A program made the translations under genes and the position numbers. The notes under the pieces were generated by a model. The model was not told the origin of the DNA. It did no database searches and saw nothing but the letters and a program-made list of their open reading frames with translations. DNA of 64,000 bases from Gnetum montanum. Taxonomy: Eukaryota; Streptophyta; Gnetopsida; Gnetales; Gnetaceae. This document shows positions 1 to 10,029 of the stretch, piece after piece (the first letter of the stretch is position 1; each line of letters starts with the position of its first letter). The stretch is from positions 170,305 through 234,304 of the forward strand of contig MNCI01009304.1 in the NCBI GenBank assembly GCA_015680685.1. Direction: 5' to 3'.

Positions 1-174
1 TGTGTGTTGTGTCTTTGTTTTTTTTTCTTCCCACACTGCGGCATCATCCCATTTCTTTTTCCAATTAATAATCCCATACCTATCCACTGTGTAATCACTG
101 TAACTCGAGGATGAGTTTTCATTCAGTTGTCGGGGTATGATGAGACCTGAATTACTCATAGTGCTAATAGTCAT

Positions 175-337
175 GATATCACAGCCCTGTTGTATCAGTT
201 GCCATGATATCACCACCTTGTTGTATCAGTTTCTGTGATATCACCACCCTGTTGTATCAGAGTCGCGATATCGCATCTCCTGCGATATCGTATACACGAT
301 ATCGCATCCTTCCCTACGATATCACGTACGCGATATC
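175..337. repeat. Array of eight GATATC palindromes in LTR U3
   Basis: Eight GATATC sites start at 175, 206, 237, 267, 284, 298, 318 and 332, mostly extended to GCGATATCGC or TGATATCAC. The first three are separated by a repeated CCCTGTTGTATCAG-like spacer of about 31 bp. The array ends about 19 bp before a TATA box. Elements I and II have shorter versions in the same place. Its position suggests U3 promoter or enhancer sites; this is inference. Confidence 0.8.
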
Positions 338-355
338 GCAGTCCACCGCCATGTC

Positions 356-363
356 TATAAATA
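356..363 (+). promoter_or_regulatory. TATA box of the LTR
   Basis: TATAAATA lies just after the GATATC array and just before AAGAGGC, an arrangement repeated in the other LTRs of this family. It would place the U3/R border roughly 30 bp downstream. Confidence 0.6.
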
Positions 364-903
364 AGAGGCAGCTCTCCCTTGTTGGGGATCCCAGTTTTAG
401 TGTAGCGAAGCTCTCGTAGTTTGATCCCTCCAGAGTTAGAATTTTCTCGTGTCTGCCCGCAGTGTGGTGAATGTGATTGTATGGTGTCTTTATTCGAGTG
501 TGTTGTACTTGGACACGCACATGATCGGCAATAAAGATCGAGATTACTTCATCATTGCAGCATTCACTTAGTTTATTTATTGTTATTTATTTCATGTTAT
601 TTATTACTTTCATAGCATGGTGTGAGTACAACTTAGCTACGAGCATCTACGGGTGTGTATGGCTAGTTAAGGAATCAGTTACTCATCGCGATTAGTCTCT
701 CACCCTTAAACTCCTAGAAGCGGAACAAGTACGACTTGGTTATGAGCATTTAAGTGTGACTGCTTGGTAGCCTAGTGGTGTAGCTAGGGGGATCTACGCT
801 TGGTAACCCAGTGGCGTATTTGGGGTCTGCGCTTGGTAATCCCAGTGCCGTACCTAGGCCTATGCTTGGTAGTCCTAGTGGCAGTCGTGCACGAAGTCCA
901 AGA

Positions 904-1561
904 TGTGATTATTTCTCTCGTAGCTTCTATTAGAACTAGAAGATGAAGAGGAAGGTCGACCATCACTACCACTGCAGCATCCTCCACCACCTCTTCACTC
1001 ATTATGACTACCATCCTTAGATCCCTTGCCATCGTGATGTTTACTCGAGTCCCTACCTTAACTGTCACTTTTTCCTAAATGTGGTTTATGAATAATGGAT
1101 CATAGGTTCAGGGCCACACACTCATCACCAATAACAAAGGATGGAGAATCTTCATGTTGGAAAACCCTAGGGGGAGGTTCCACATTGTCATCTTGGTTCA
1201 AAAGGAACAAGGGGTTAGTGAAGTGTTTTCCCTTTGTAACCTCATGGTGCTTCTCCTAATGTTGATCTCTCCTACTTTGTGTGTCAATGGGACAGTTGTC
1301 CTAAGTGTCATAACCATTCACAATGTATTCCTCTTGAAGATTTGGGATGCCCAACCTCTGAAGAGTTTGAAATAGCATCCTGGACATAAATCGATTAGGA
1401 AGCATTACAATGTTGTCCTCCATATCATGCCATTGCAATTATTCATCCTAATGTAGGATGATGGGGAAGTCAAGTACATACTCATCTAGATAAGTATATA
1501 CCACTTTGCACTCTTATGGGACTGATGGTTTGACATCTTCATGCCTGTGGGAAGAAGACAT
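904..1561 (-). pseudogene. Gag N-terminal fragment of truncated element (copy A)
   Basis: Reading leftward from an ATG at 1561, the frame begins MSSSHRHEDVKP and continues with the TYLDEYV block that starts Gag in elements I-IV. It then runs through serine- and acid-rich sequence matching 59020-59704. In-frame stops and small indels are present, and it is cut at about 904. It is the remnant of an element III-type Gag carried in the duplication. Confidence 0.75.
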
Positions 1562-1694
1562 TTTGCAACAAATAAAATAATCAGTGTCCTTTTGTAATTA
1601 TATGTCATGTGCAAGTGATGTTGACCTTGGGTTCATCCAACGATATTAATAATCTTTACTAATCTTAGATAGCACATGTTTCAACAAAGAAAAT

Positions 1695-1712
1695 CCCTGG
1701 CAATAGTGCCAA
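1695..1712 (-). other. Primer-binding site of truncated element
   Basis: Directly next to the LTR, the minus strand reads TTGGCACTATTGCCAGGG. It resembles the TGGCGCCGTTGCCGGGGA-type site described for Athila-like plant Ty3/gypsy elements (from memory) and occupies the same place as in elements I-IV. Confidence 0.7.
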
Positions 1713-2593
1713 TGATGAGCAGCGAGGTACCCCTACACCTAACCATATGAATCACAAAGCTTTCATGTGCAATTTGGTCAAATTCCATGGTCTCTCTAGT
1801 TTTCAATGCACTAGTCTTCTAGGAAGTGAATCTTGCCCTTAAAGTCATTCATTGTCTTCCAAATTACACTTGTGAAGCATGAAGGTATGATTAAGTGTAA
1901 TCGATGCATAGGATTTTTATCATTTTATGTTTTCTAGTTTGATGTTTAAAGAGAGATGACGTAATTTAATGACTAACCTAATTTAACTAACTAATTGGTC
2001 TCTAACTAGTCCTAACATAAGCATCTAGTCCCACTTTCCATACACGTCCTAAACCCACGTATCCACTGTTGAGTTACCAAGTGCTACACTACTAGGTGCA
2101 CCAAGCAATAATGCTGTTGAAATTACCAAGTGAACACATGTTACACTCAAATAAGTTGTACTTATGTATTTAATCTATTTAGCTTATCTTAATTAATTAG
2201 CTCAATTACTAGAAAACATTAAATAAACAATTGAAAGCATTGAATGCATGAATATATATCTAAACTATCTAGAATGCTACAAGGTTTATCAAGAAGCTCA
2301 TCTTTATTGCCTTACACATTGTCATACTTAGGTACAATAATGCTCGAATAAAGATCAGTCCACTCAGTGACTCCTATTGCTAGCATTTAGGAAAATATTC
2401 TAACTTTCAAATGGGAAAACTACAAAAGCTTCGCTACACTATGACTGATTGATGTCATAAATGCAGCTGGTGAGCACATATGTATAGGCAAGGACAAACC
2501 TTTTGTCGAAAAGGCCTAGTTGATGCATGAAATGATGTGTTGATGGGGCCCAATCAATGAGGTCTCATTGATGTAGCCACCCACAACTCATCA
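1713..2593 (-). repeat. 5' LTR of truncated large-class element (copy A)
   Basis: An 881-bp LTR that, read on the plus strand, begins TGATGAGCAGCGAGG and ends ACTCATCA. It matches 59856-60761 and is followed by the same flank (ATAATAAT) as that copy. There are no GATATC palindromes, unlike the element I/II class. Confidence 0.85.
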
Positions 2594-4150
2594 ATAATAA
2601 TTGATAATGTAATATCAAAATTATCTTTGCTAAACATAAGTGTGTGTATCATGTAAAAGTCCATCTTACCGACATAGTCATAGAGGGCAATAATGCATCA
2701 GAGTATCATAGAATGAGATTTCTAATACTAAAAGAAATAATCAAGATCTCAAGAAATTTAGTATACAAAAAATTTATTATGTTTAGAAAGGTTATCTTTT
2801 TTGTGTTGTATAAAATGTAATTTAGAAGATTTATTAGATTGTATATCTTTCAATTCTTCTTTCATTAATAATTAAAGTTTTATTGATTTTCTTGATATAA
2901 CATTTTCCATAACTGCAAGAGATTTTATAAACACCACTATTTAAATGTACACATCTTCCTAAATGATGTTTAAATATTAGTTCAAAGTGTTGCACCTTAA
3001 ATCATCCCACTAATATGTGTTGAACAACAATATTCTTGACTTGGAAATTTCAAGTTATGAGTTTGATTCTAATGGGTGGCGCTAAGTTATAAAGTTCAAC
3101 TTCAACTCTATAAAAATTTTATGTTGGTTATATATTAAGGAGTAGTTCTGGTTCTAACAAAGCCTTTTATATGTCTAGCTATAAAAACTTTCTAAGATAT
3201 ATTTCATAATCTTGCATAAGATTTTCTCTTACTAAACAAAACTGAAACTTTGTAATGATATGCTTTTGTATAGATAAAAGGGTAAATATTCTATTTGATA
3301 TTCAATGCACTCATCCTTAAATTACTCTAGTTGTTAAGAACCTTTACTATAATAGCTATATCCCTACTCCCAAATTTGGTTATTGATATTGTATAGATTT
3401 TTTTGCTACTAACTATAACCTTACCATGACATTAATTTTTTATTAATTAAAAAACCGGTTTGTTGCTCGATAAAAAGAAACAAGTATCTTCAAGGCACAT
3501 GACCACATTAGTTTGAGAAATGTTACCCAGCCCCATCACTTGGTCAGGTTGGCTAGAATGAAGTATATTCTAAAATCCAAAACGTTATAAATATTCTTAA
3601 CAATATATTACCTGGAATGGAAGATAAAAAAAATGATTAAATCTGCCAGAAGTGAAACCAATTTACAATGATAGTACCTTCTAACTCAGAATGTAGATCG
3701 CTTAGGGATTATGGGTTGATCTCGGCAGGTGCAACGCTGTTTAAATTTCATACCAGGACAACTCTCCCAGCACAGTCCAATAAAAGCATGGTAGCATACA
3801 ATGCATTTCGGTTGATCCCCTCCAATACTAAAAGCATACATATTGACAAACAATAAAACCTTGGCTTTATCTCAGAGATAAAATAGGTCCGAACCAAAAA
3901 CGAGCAAGGTCGCTATCGGTTTCTTAGGCAGAAGAGGCAAAACTCGACTGACAGCACGCAAAGCCTGGAATCAGCACCGGAAAGGAACATTATTTCACAC
4001 TTCTCAAACTCTATCCCAATACAGACATGCCATGCTTTCATGATGACTCTGTTTACGGTGGTTCACAATTTTCTTCTTCTCCGATGAAATCATGTGCCGT
4101 TATTTGCCCATCCTTAACAGAAAGACAATCTGATCGACATTCCAAACTCA

Positions 4151-4390
4151 CCATGTGAACCGCAAAAGAAGCTATGAACTCAACTTGGAAAACAAGCCAA
4201 AACGCATGTAAATCGCAGCATCCAACGAAGCCATCAAATTCCCCACTGGAAACAACGATCACCACGTGAACTGCAAAAGAAGCTAAGAACTCAACTCCCA
4301 AAGCAAGCCAAAACGCATGTAGTGACCACAGTAGCAACCCAATCTCAACATCCAACTAAGCCATCAAATTCGCCACTGGAAACAACGATG
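4151..4390. repeat. Imperfect tandem duplication in GRP1 upstream region
   Basis: Two adjacent units of about 110-130 bp (4151-4260 and 4261-4390), each running from CACCAYGTGAACYGCAAAAG through GCCAAAACGCATGTA to GAAACAACGAT. The second unit has about 20 extra bases. Copy B has the same pair at about 62312-62560; the relic near 25265-25360 has only one unit. Confidence 0.8.
4263..4268. promoter_or_regulatory. G-box-like CACGTG, copy A only
   Basis: CACGTG occurs in the second tandem unit about 260 bp upstream of the TATA box. The aligned site in copy B reads CATGTG, as does the first unit in both copies. CACGTG is the core bound by plant bZIP and bHLH factors. Whether this one works is unknown. 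Confidence 0.35.
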
Positions 4391-4521
4391 AGCAACCTGC
4401 AGTGGATCAGAAACATGGACTCCATTAATGGCCAAAAACGAAACACTCATCTCTGACCAACTTTCTTCGGTGCCCTCTCCACCACCGCTCACACACTTGA
4501 GCCACATTTCCGCTTCGCCAC

Positions 4522-4528
4522 TATAAAT
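4522..4528 (+). promoter_or_regulatory. TATA box of GRP1
   Basis: TATAAAT in the context CGCCACTATAAATGCCACCC, 83 bp before the start codon, leaving room for a short 5' UTR of about 50 bp. The same motif and spacing occur in copy B (62690-62696). Confidence 0.8.
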
Positions 4529-4604
4529 GCCACCCAAACGGGGCTCAATCCACAACACCAGCAACTTCACACATCTGTGAACATTCTTCTTCTTCTACCA
4601 AAGC

Positions 4605-5438
4605 ATGGCAACAGTAAAAATTTTAGCGGTGCTGCTGGTGGCAGCCATGGCGGCAACATGCCATGCACGCCGGGCACTCACGGCTAACGATGCAGAAGCC
4701 ATTGTCGCTGGACAAAGCACAGGATCCGGATCCTGGTACGCATCCCTCGTTGATGGCAGCACTGGCGGCTCTGGCGGTGGGAGTGGAGGCGGATATGGTA
4801 CAGTGACCGGCTCCGGTTCCACAATTAGCACAGGCGGTGGCTCTGGCTCCGGATACGGTGCACCCAATGGTGGCTCCGGTTCCGCCTACGGCTCTGGCGG
4901 TGGAGGTGGATCCGGTTCCGGTGAAGCCATTGGTCGGTCCAACGCTGCCTACGGCTCTGGCGGTGCCTCTGGATATGGTACTGGCGGTGCCAGCAGTGGA
5001 TCCGGTGCAGGATATGGCTCTGGTGTTGGTGACGGTTACACTGCTGGCGGTGCCACTAGTTCTGCCTACGGCACCGGTGGTAGGTCAGGCTACGGTGCCG
5101 GAGGTGCCACTGGTGAGTCCAGCGATGCATATGGTTCTGGCGGTGGCAGTGTCTACGCTACCGGCGGTGCCCCCGGTGGGTCTGGTGGGGCATACGGTTC
5201 TGGAGGCGGTGGTGGTTACGGTGCCGGCGGTGCCAACGGCGGCTCTGGAAGTGGCAAGGTTTACAGTGCCGGTGGGGCTTCCGGTGGTTCTGGTTCGGTT
5301 TATGGGTCCGGTGGTAGGTCAGGGTATGGTGCAGATGGAGCAATTGATGAATCTGGTTCTGCATACGGCTCCGGCTATTCCAGCGATTCTCATGGAGCCG
5401 GTGCATCCGGCGGCGGCTGCATCAACGGTGGTTATTAA
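4605..5438 (+). CDS. Secreted glycine-rich protein, copy 1 (GRP1)
   Basis: A 277-residue, single-exon protein. Residues 1-21 form a clear signal peptide: basic Lys5, hydrophobic ILAVLLVAAMAA, and a small-residue site after CHA. After a short non-repetitive part (to about residue 50) the protein is rich in Gly, Ser, Ala and Tyr. From about residue 95 it follows a 21-residue repeat of the type SGSAYGSGGxSGYGAGGAxGG. I count eight repeat units, one or two slightly shortened, plus one 15-residue partial unit, then a tail GCINGGY. Composition and signal peptide fit structural GRPs of the plant cell wall, where Tyr may be cross-linked; exact function is not known. The start is supported by the signal peptide, a good context (AAAGCATGGC) and an identical start in copy 2. 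It differs from copy 2 in repeat number and has a Cys near the C terminus that copy 2 lacks. Other open frames over it are shadows of the GGN-rich codons. Confidence 0.9.
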   Translation: MATVKILAVLLVAAMAATCHARRALTANDAEAIVAGQSTGSGSWYASLVDGSTGGSGGGSGGGYGTVTGSGSTISTGGGSGSGYGAPNGGSGSAYGSGGGGGSGSGEAIGRSNAAYGSGGASGYGTGGASSGSGAGYGSGVGDGYTAGGATSSAYGTGGRSGYGAGGATGESSDAYGSGGGSVYATGGAPGGSGGAYGSGGGGGYGAGGANGGSGSGKVYSAGGASGGSGSVYGSGGRSGYGADGAIDESGSAYGSGYSSDSHGAGASGGGCINGGY

Positions 5439-5470
5439 GTATTAAGTAGGTTACAGTATTTATAAATAGA

Positions 5471-5476
5471 AATAAA
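5471..5476 (+). terminator. Likely polyadenylation signal of GRP1
   Basis: AATAAA lies 33 bp after the stop codon, following an AT-rich TATTTATAAATAG stretch, and is conserved in copy B at 63603-63608. Confidence 0.55.
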
Positions 5477-5972
5477 TGGTTTGTGCGCCACCACCTTCAC
5501 GTGCTTATGTAGAGAATTGCGTGGTTGGGTTGCTGGCTTGTTCTGGATCTGTTGCATGGTTTGTTTTACGGTTTCATCGGTGTGGAATCTAGGAAATGTG
5601 AAAATGTGGCGTTATCTTAACGGTGATGGTTCCGATGCATTGAAAGAACGGACTATCTTGGGAAATAAGAGTGATGGACGAATTTATAACCAATTAACCG
5701 TAAGTCCAAAAGTCCAAAACCATATATCTTTCATTACTTGGAAGGTTATTACCGAAAATGGTATGGATTAATGCATCAAGAGTGTCAATATTTAGAAGTA
5801 TTCTTCTAATATCTTTAATTATATTTTTCTTTAAAAAACCCCTTTTACCAGCAACAATACTTATCCAAACAAACCATACATATTTACAATTTTTACATAT
5901 TTGGAAAGGGTAACTGTAAATATTTTTTATTACAAAAAAATTTCCAAGCATCATACATAAAATAGCCCTCAC

Positions 5973-6540
5973 AAATTTGATTCAATGTATCAACAAATGT
6001 AGTTAATTCTAATTAGTAACCATTTGTATGCAAACAAATAGTATCATTTGATTCTTCTTTGGATCTACTAAAGTTTGTGAAAATGTTGTAGCAACTTTTC
6101 CAAATGTTCATTACCTTTTTTCTTTATTATTTCTATTATCAAAAGAACAATATAGACTAAACAATTTTGCAACACTAGAAATCTAAGAATCTCATTCAAT
6201 AATAATTATTTGATTCTCTTGAGGTTTGCTAAAAATTGTGAAAACAATGTATAACTAATCCCAAATTTGGTCAAATGATATTATAAATATTTGATGCTAC
6301 TAATTAGAACCTTACCATGGTATTAGTTTTTAATTATTTATTTTATTTACATTGTTGAACATTTTTTAGTGTCAAAGGTTTAAACATTGTTTTGAGGTAG
6401 CAAGAGGTTTGGCAATGAGGGTTTTAGCATTGGGTACTTCTAGCATGAGGGTTTTAGAGGTAGGCTAGATTAATTAATATTTCATGAGTGAGAAATTGTT
6501 ATTGAAGTGATTGAGTCATCTCATAAAGAAATTTACAAAT
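5973..6540. other. AT-rich spacer, no gene seen
   Basis: Low-complexity AT-rich DNA between the duplicated GRP block and the LINE. A GAGGGTTTTAG phrase occurs twice near 6417 and 6447. No coding, RNA or structural signal was found. Confidence 0.5.
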
Positions 6541-6542
6541 TT

Positions 6543-7265
6543 TACCATGGCATAATCACAAGGCACACAAGAAAAATCTATAAATGTAATTGCTCTAAAA
6601 GAAATTCTAGTTGCACAATGGAAGTATATGGTTGGTAAAATGGAATTGTTGAGTAAAATCCATAAACAAAAAAAAAAGGAAATTCTTTGATGAGTATCAT
6701 CCCTTAAAGAGAAAATTAATGGAAAAAAGGAGACTAGCATTTCTTCAAAGGATAATGAACAAATATTGATGAAATTAGTAAAAATAGCCAAGGCAAAGGA
6801 AAATAAAAATTAATCTAATCTTAAATAAAGGATTTGCAATAACAGAAACTTTGAAAAAGCAAGACAAAAAAAATGTAAAAAGAAAAAAATTTGTTTTTTG
6901 TAGGTATCTCAAAGAGAGAGGGTGAACCAAATGAAACTTTAATTAAGAAAGTTAAAAAAGCTTATAGATGATATGCATATAACTTCTCCAAACATTGATA
7001 GTATTTTTAGGGCTCTAGGTGAATAATGTGAAAAGCCTCAACATATAATTGTTAAGTTTCATGATGTAGAAGATAGAGTACATGTTTAAAGATATCAAAG
7101 CTACATGAAGCAAAGTGAGAACAAGAAAAGCATTTGAATAAATGAGGATCTTACTTGAACGGAACTAGTAGAAAGGATTGAACAATAGAAAAAGATTAAG
7201 GCAACTTATGGAGAAAGATTTGTAGGATACCTAAATGCTAAGAACATGGAAATCATTATAAATAA
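6543..7265 (+). pseudogene. LINE ORF1 relic (coiled-coil type)
   Basis: From an ATG near 6547 one frame can be followed for about 240 codons with scattered stops, mostly TAA/TGA where CAA/CGA is likely. The first half is Lys/Glu/Leu-rich and coiled-coil-like. The second half contains HIIVKFHDVEDRVHV and later INEDLT, similar in pattern to the RNA-binding part of L1 ORF1 proteins (Pfam Transposase_22 type). No zinc knuckle is seen, unlike the usual seed-plant L1 ORF1. It lies directly upstream of an endonuclease/RT frame on the same strand. The family call is inference from pattern only. Confidence 0.5.
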
Positions 7266-7309
7266 GTAGTATTCCAAAAATTATTCAAAAAATACATCAA
7301 CCCTTTAAG

Positions 7310-8925
7310 GTGTGGGTTTCTTAACATTGATGGTGGAATTGCAAATTGTTTCTTTGAATAGTATTAGATTCTTTGATAGCTTTGATATTTTTGGTTTTGG
7401 TGAAACTTGGGAAGATCTTGGTTTTATAGATTTTGAAGAACCTAGATTTTGTACAAGAGTAGGATAAAGAGGTATATCTTCTAGTGGCATTAAACTGTTA
7501 GTGAGGAAATCTCTTGAAAATTGTGGATTTTTAGAAAAAATTGATGATCATAAACAATATGTTTTGCTAAACATATTATGTAACATGTTTATACTTTCCT
7601 TGTTGTATGCTATTTTGCTCCTAGAGATGCTACATTATATGATTGTGTAGAGCTCTCTTATGATCATCCTTTTCAATTTGTAGGTAGAGATATTGTAGAA
7701 TTTGTAGCAAAAGGATCAATATTAATTTGTGGAGATTTTAATTCAAAGATAGGTTCCCAGTAAACAAAAATTATTCAATGGTAACATAATGTTAGCAATT
7801 TAGACATTTTTAAAGATCATAGTTGAATCCAAAATTCTGCAAATGATATTGTTAATAACAAAGGTCAACATTTATTAGAATGGATAAAATTTTTGATATT
7901 AAGATTTGCAATAGCCTTGCTAGATTTCCTCAATCTTTATCATTTACTTTCATAGGACCTCAAGGTAACTCTTACATTGATTTACTTTTTCTAGTCTTAT
8001 GAAGAGTTGAAAGTTGGAGAATATTTAGTAGAGTTTTGCCATCATCATGTTGATATTTTTTTTTTTTTTTTTTTTGCAAATTCCAATTATTTTTGAGATA
8101 AAATAAAATAGGAATAGAAAAAAAATTTTAATATACACTTACCCTAGAAGTTAAGAAAAAATATATGAAACCAACACATAACAAATGGACTCCTGAAAGA
8201 TAACATAAGAAGCTTAATCAAATTTTTCTTATAATAACAAAGTAAGTTAATCATGCATAACAACAAGGTGCTTAGAAGACTTAATTTAATGAGGATTTCA
8301 TGTATGATAGGTAGAATATTAATAATGCAAAACAAGAGTCATAGAAAAGGCTTAGTTAAAGCATATAAATGCTTGATTAGAACCAAGAGAATGAAATTTA
8401 TCAAGAACAACAAGAATATTTTGCTTACACCATTAAAAAGGAACCTAGGCAATTTTATTAATATTTTTATTATAAAGCCTTTTCATCATTTAATTTTTCT
8501 TTTCAAGATATTTTATCATTTTACAATAAGTTATTTAAAAGATAAGATGATAATTCTACTACTATTGTACAATAAGCATATCTCCAATTTACTCTTGAGG
8601 AATTCATGGAAAGTATTAAAAAGCTATCATTTAGTAAAGGTGTAGATTTAGATGGTTTAAATGTAGAATTATTAAAATAGGTAGGATTTTCTATTCATAG
8701 AGAAATTTGGCATAAATTAAATTAAGCAATGGAGCAAGGATTAAATCAAAATTGGAAAACTAGGAAAGATATATTGTTATATAAAAAGAAAGATAAAAAT
8801 AATTTAAACAATTATTGAATGATCATTGTGAGTAGTATTTTTGTTGAGTTGTTAAGCACTCTTCCAGAAAAGAGAATCAATTCTTAGGTTGATGGTAACC
8901 ATGCTAGGGAAAAATGTTAAGTAGG
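7310..8925 (+). pseudogene. LINE ORF2 relic, 5' half: endonuclease and start of RT
   Basis: An APE-type endonuclease can be read in pieces: FDIFGFGETWEDLGFIDF (ETW motif) near 7380-7440; YFAPRDATLYD near 7610; ILICGDFNSKIGS near 7725-7760 (the GDFN catalytic motif); and a final block with SFTFIGPQGNSYIDLL near 7940-7985. From about 8630 the RT N-terminal block follows (GVDLDGLNVELLK), then YKKKDKNNLNNY and KRIN. Frameshifts and stops are many. It ends at 8925, where element IV is inserted, and resumes at 22862. Confidence 0.8.
8921..8925. other. Target-site duplication of element IV, left
   Basis: GTAGG before the left LTR pairs with ATAGG at 22857-22861, one mismatch. Joining the LINE across the two sites restores RT order (VGF then RQNYSTID), which confirms the insertion point. 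Confidence 0.8.
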
Positions 8926-9808
8926 TGATGAGTGGTGAGGTACCCCTATGCCCAACCATACGAATCACAAAGCATTCATGCACAATCCGGTCAAATTCTG
9001 GGGACTCTATAATTTCTGATGCACTAGTTTTCTAGGAAGTAAACTTTACCTTGAGAATGATCGTTGTCTTCCGAACTACACTTGTGAACCTTAAGGGTAT
9101 GATTTAAGTGTAACTGATGCACATGATTTTTATCATTTTATATTTTATGGTTTGGTGCATGAAAAAAACAAGATAGAGAATAAAGTAATTTAATACCTAC
9201 TTTTAACCTAATGAGCTAACTACTATTCAACTAGTCCTAACATAAGTATCTAGTCCCACTTGCCATACACATCCTAAACATGTATAACAATGGTAGGTTA
9301 CCAAGCGTTAAGTGCTTCTGTGATTACCAAATGTCATATGCATGCTTGAAGCGGTCGTACTTATGTGTTTACTAAATTTCTATTTAACTTATCTCCCTTA
9401 ATTACTTAATTAGCTTAATTACTAGAAACCATTGAATAAATGGCTGAAAACATTAAATGCATGAATGAAACATTTAAACTATATAGAATATTACAAGCTT
9501 GATCAAGAAGTTCATCTTTATTACTACACACACTGTTGTGCTAAGGTACAATAGTGCTAAAATAAAGATTCGTACACTCAATGACTCCTACTATGGGCAC
9601 TCAGGAAAATATTCTAACTTTTAAATGTAAAAAACTGCAAGAGCTTTACTACATTATGATAGAATGATGCCTAAACATGGTGGGTTGGCATGTATTTATA
9701 GGCAAGAATGAACCCTGCATCAATGGGGCCATGTCAATGCATGAAATGATGCATCAATGGGGCCTAGTCAATGAGGCATTGTCGACGTAGCCAATCCATA
9801 AGTCATCA
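8926..9808 (-). repeat. 3' LTR of element IV
   Basis: 883 bp; plus-strand ends TGATGAGTGG and AGTCATCA. It pairs with 21989-22856. Next to it (9809-9817) the minus strand reads TGGGGGTA, the polypurine tract that primes second-strand synthesis. Confidence 0.9.
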
Positions 9809-10029
9809 TACCCCCATGACTAAATGAAAACTCATCTTCAAGTCCTTTACAAAATTGGGAATGTATGGGATTATTGACTAGCACATGAATCAACAAAACT
9901 ACATGAAACAATTCAGTGCCCAAATGTACAGATTAACAAAATTACAAATTTGGGTGTTCATAAAAAAATATTGAACACCAATAAAAAATTAGATAGCATG
10001 TCCTTTGATGGCAGGAAGACTATTTGAAA

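Larger units (their letters stand above)
1..903 (+). mobile_element. Truncated LTR retrotransposon: 3' end of internal region plus partial LTR
   Basis: Positions 1-137 match, in opposite orientation, the sequence beside the 3' LTR of elements I and II, and end in a short purine run (GGGGTA) like their polypurine tract. The LTR starts at 138 with TGATGAGACC and carries a GATATC array, a TATA box and the GCTTGGTAA-type blocks of the element I LTR. It stops near 897-903 without reaching the family's usual CTCATCA end, where minus-strand gag-like sequence begins. So the element is cut by a rearrangement breakpoint and its body lies outside the window. Family membership rests on shared LTR motifs read by eye. 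Confidence 0.75.
2594..4521. other. Duplicated GRP upstream flank, no gene seen
   Basis: About 1.9 kb between the LTR and the GRP1 TATA box. The first kilobase is AT-rich and non-coding. From about 3560 it becomes more GC-balanced and is conserved in copy B (61720-62690) and, up to about 4345, in the older relic at 24640-25365. The conservation of 3560-4345 in three copies reflects shared duplication; regulatory function is possible but not shown. Small minus-strand open frames here (for example 4053-4355) are not convincing genes. Confidence 0.7.
904..5972. repeat. Segmental duplication copy A (retroelement 5' end + flank + GRP1)
   Basis: This stretch is colinear with about 59020-64000: gag start, primer-binding site, LTR, the AT-rich flank beginning ATAATAAT, the GRP promoter, the GRP gene and its 3' flank. 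Agreement by eye is roughly nine in ten bases in the first 200 bp of flank and higher around the promoter and gene. Both copies share the same LTR/flank junction, so the retroelement was already inserted when the duplication happened. The left edge is the junction near 900. The right edge in copy A lies at or beyond 5972; copy B is cut by the window end. Confidence 0.9.

Noticed and set aside
4053-4355. A minus-strand 100-codon frame upstream of GRP1, with a partial match upstream of GRP2
   Set aside because: It is shared only because the region is duplicated and tandemly repeated; the frame differs between copies and has no recognisable domain.
4837-5445. A 202-codon plus-strand frame over GRP1 (and its counterpart at 63005-63577)
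   Set aside because: It is the +1 shadow of Gly-rich GGN codons and lacks a promoter or start of its own; the signal-peptide frame is the gene.
8253-8645. A 130-codon plus-strand frame between LINE endonuclease and RT
   Set aside because: Probably part of the decayed LINE linker; Lys/Ile/Leu-rich from AT bias with no independent domain.
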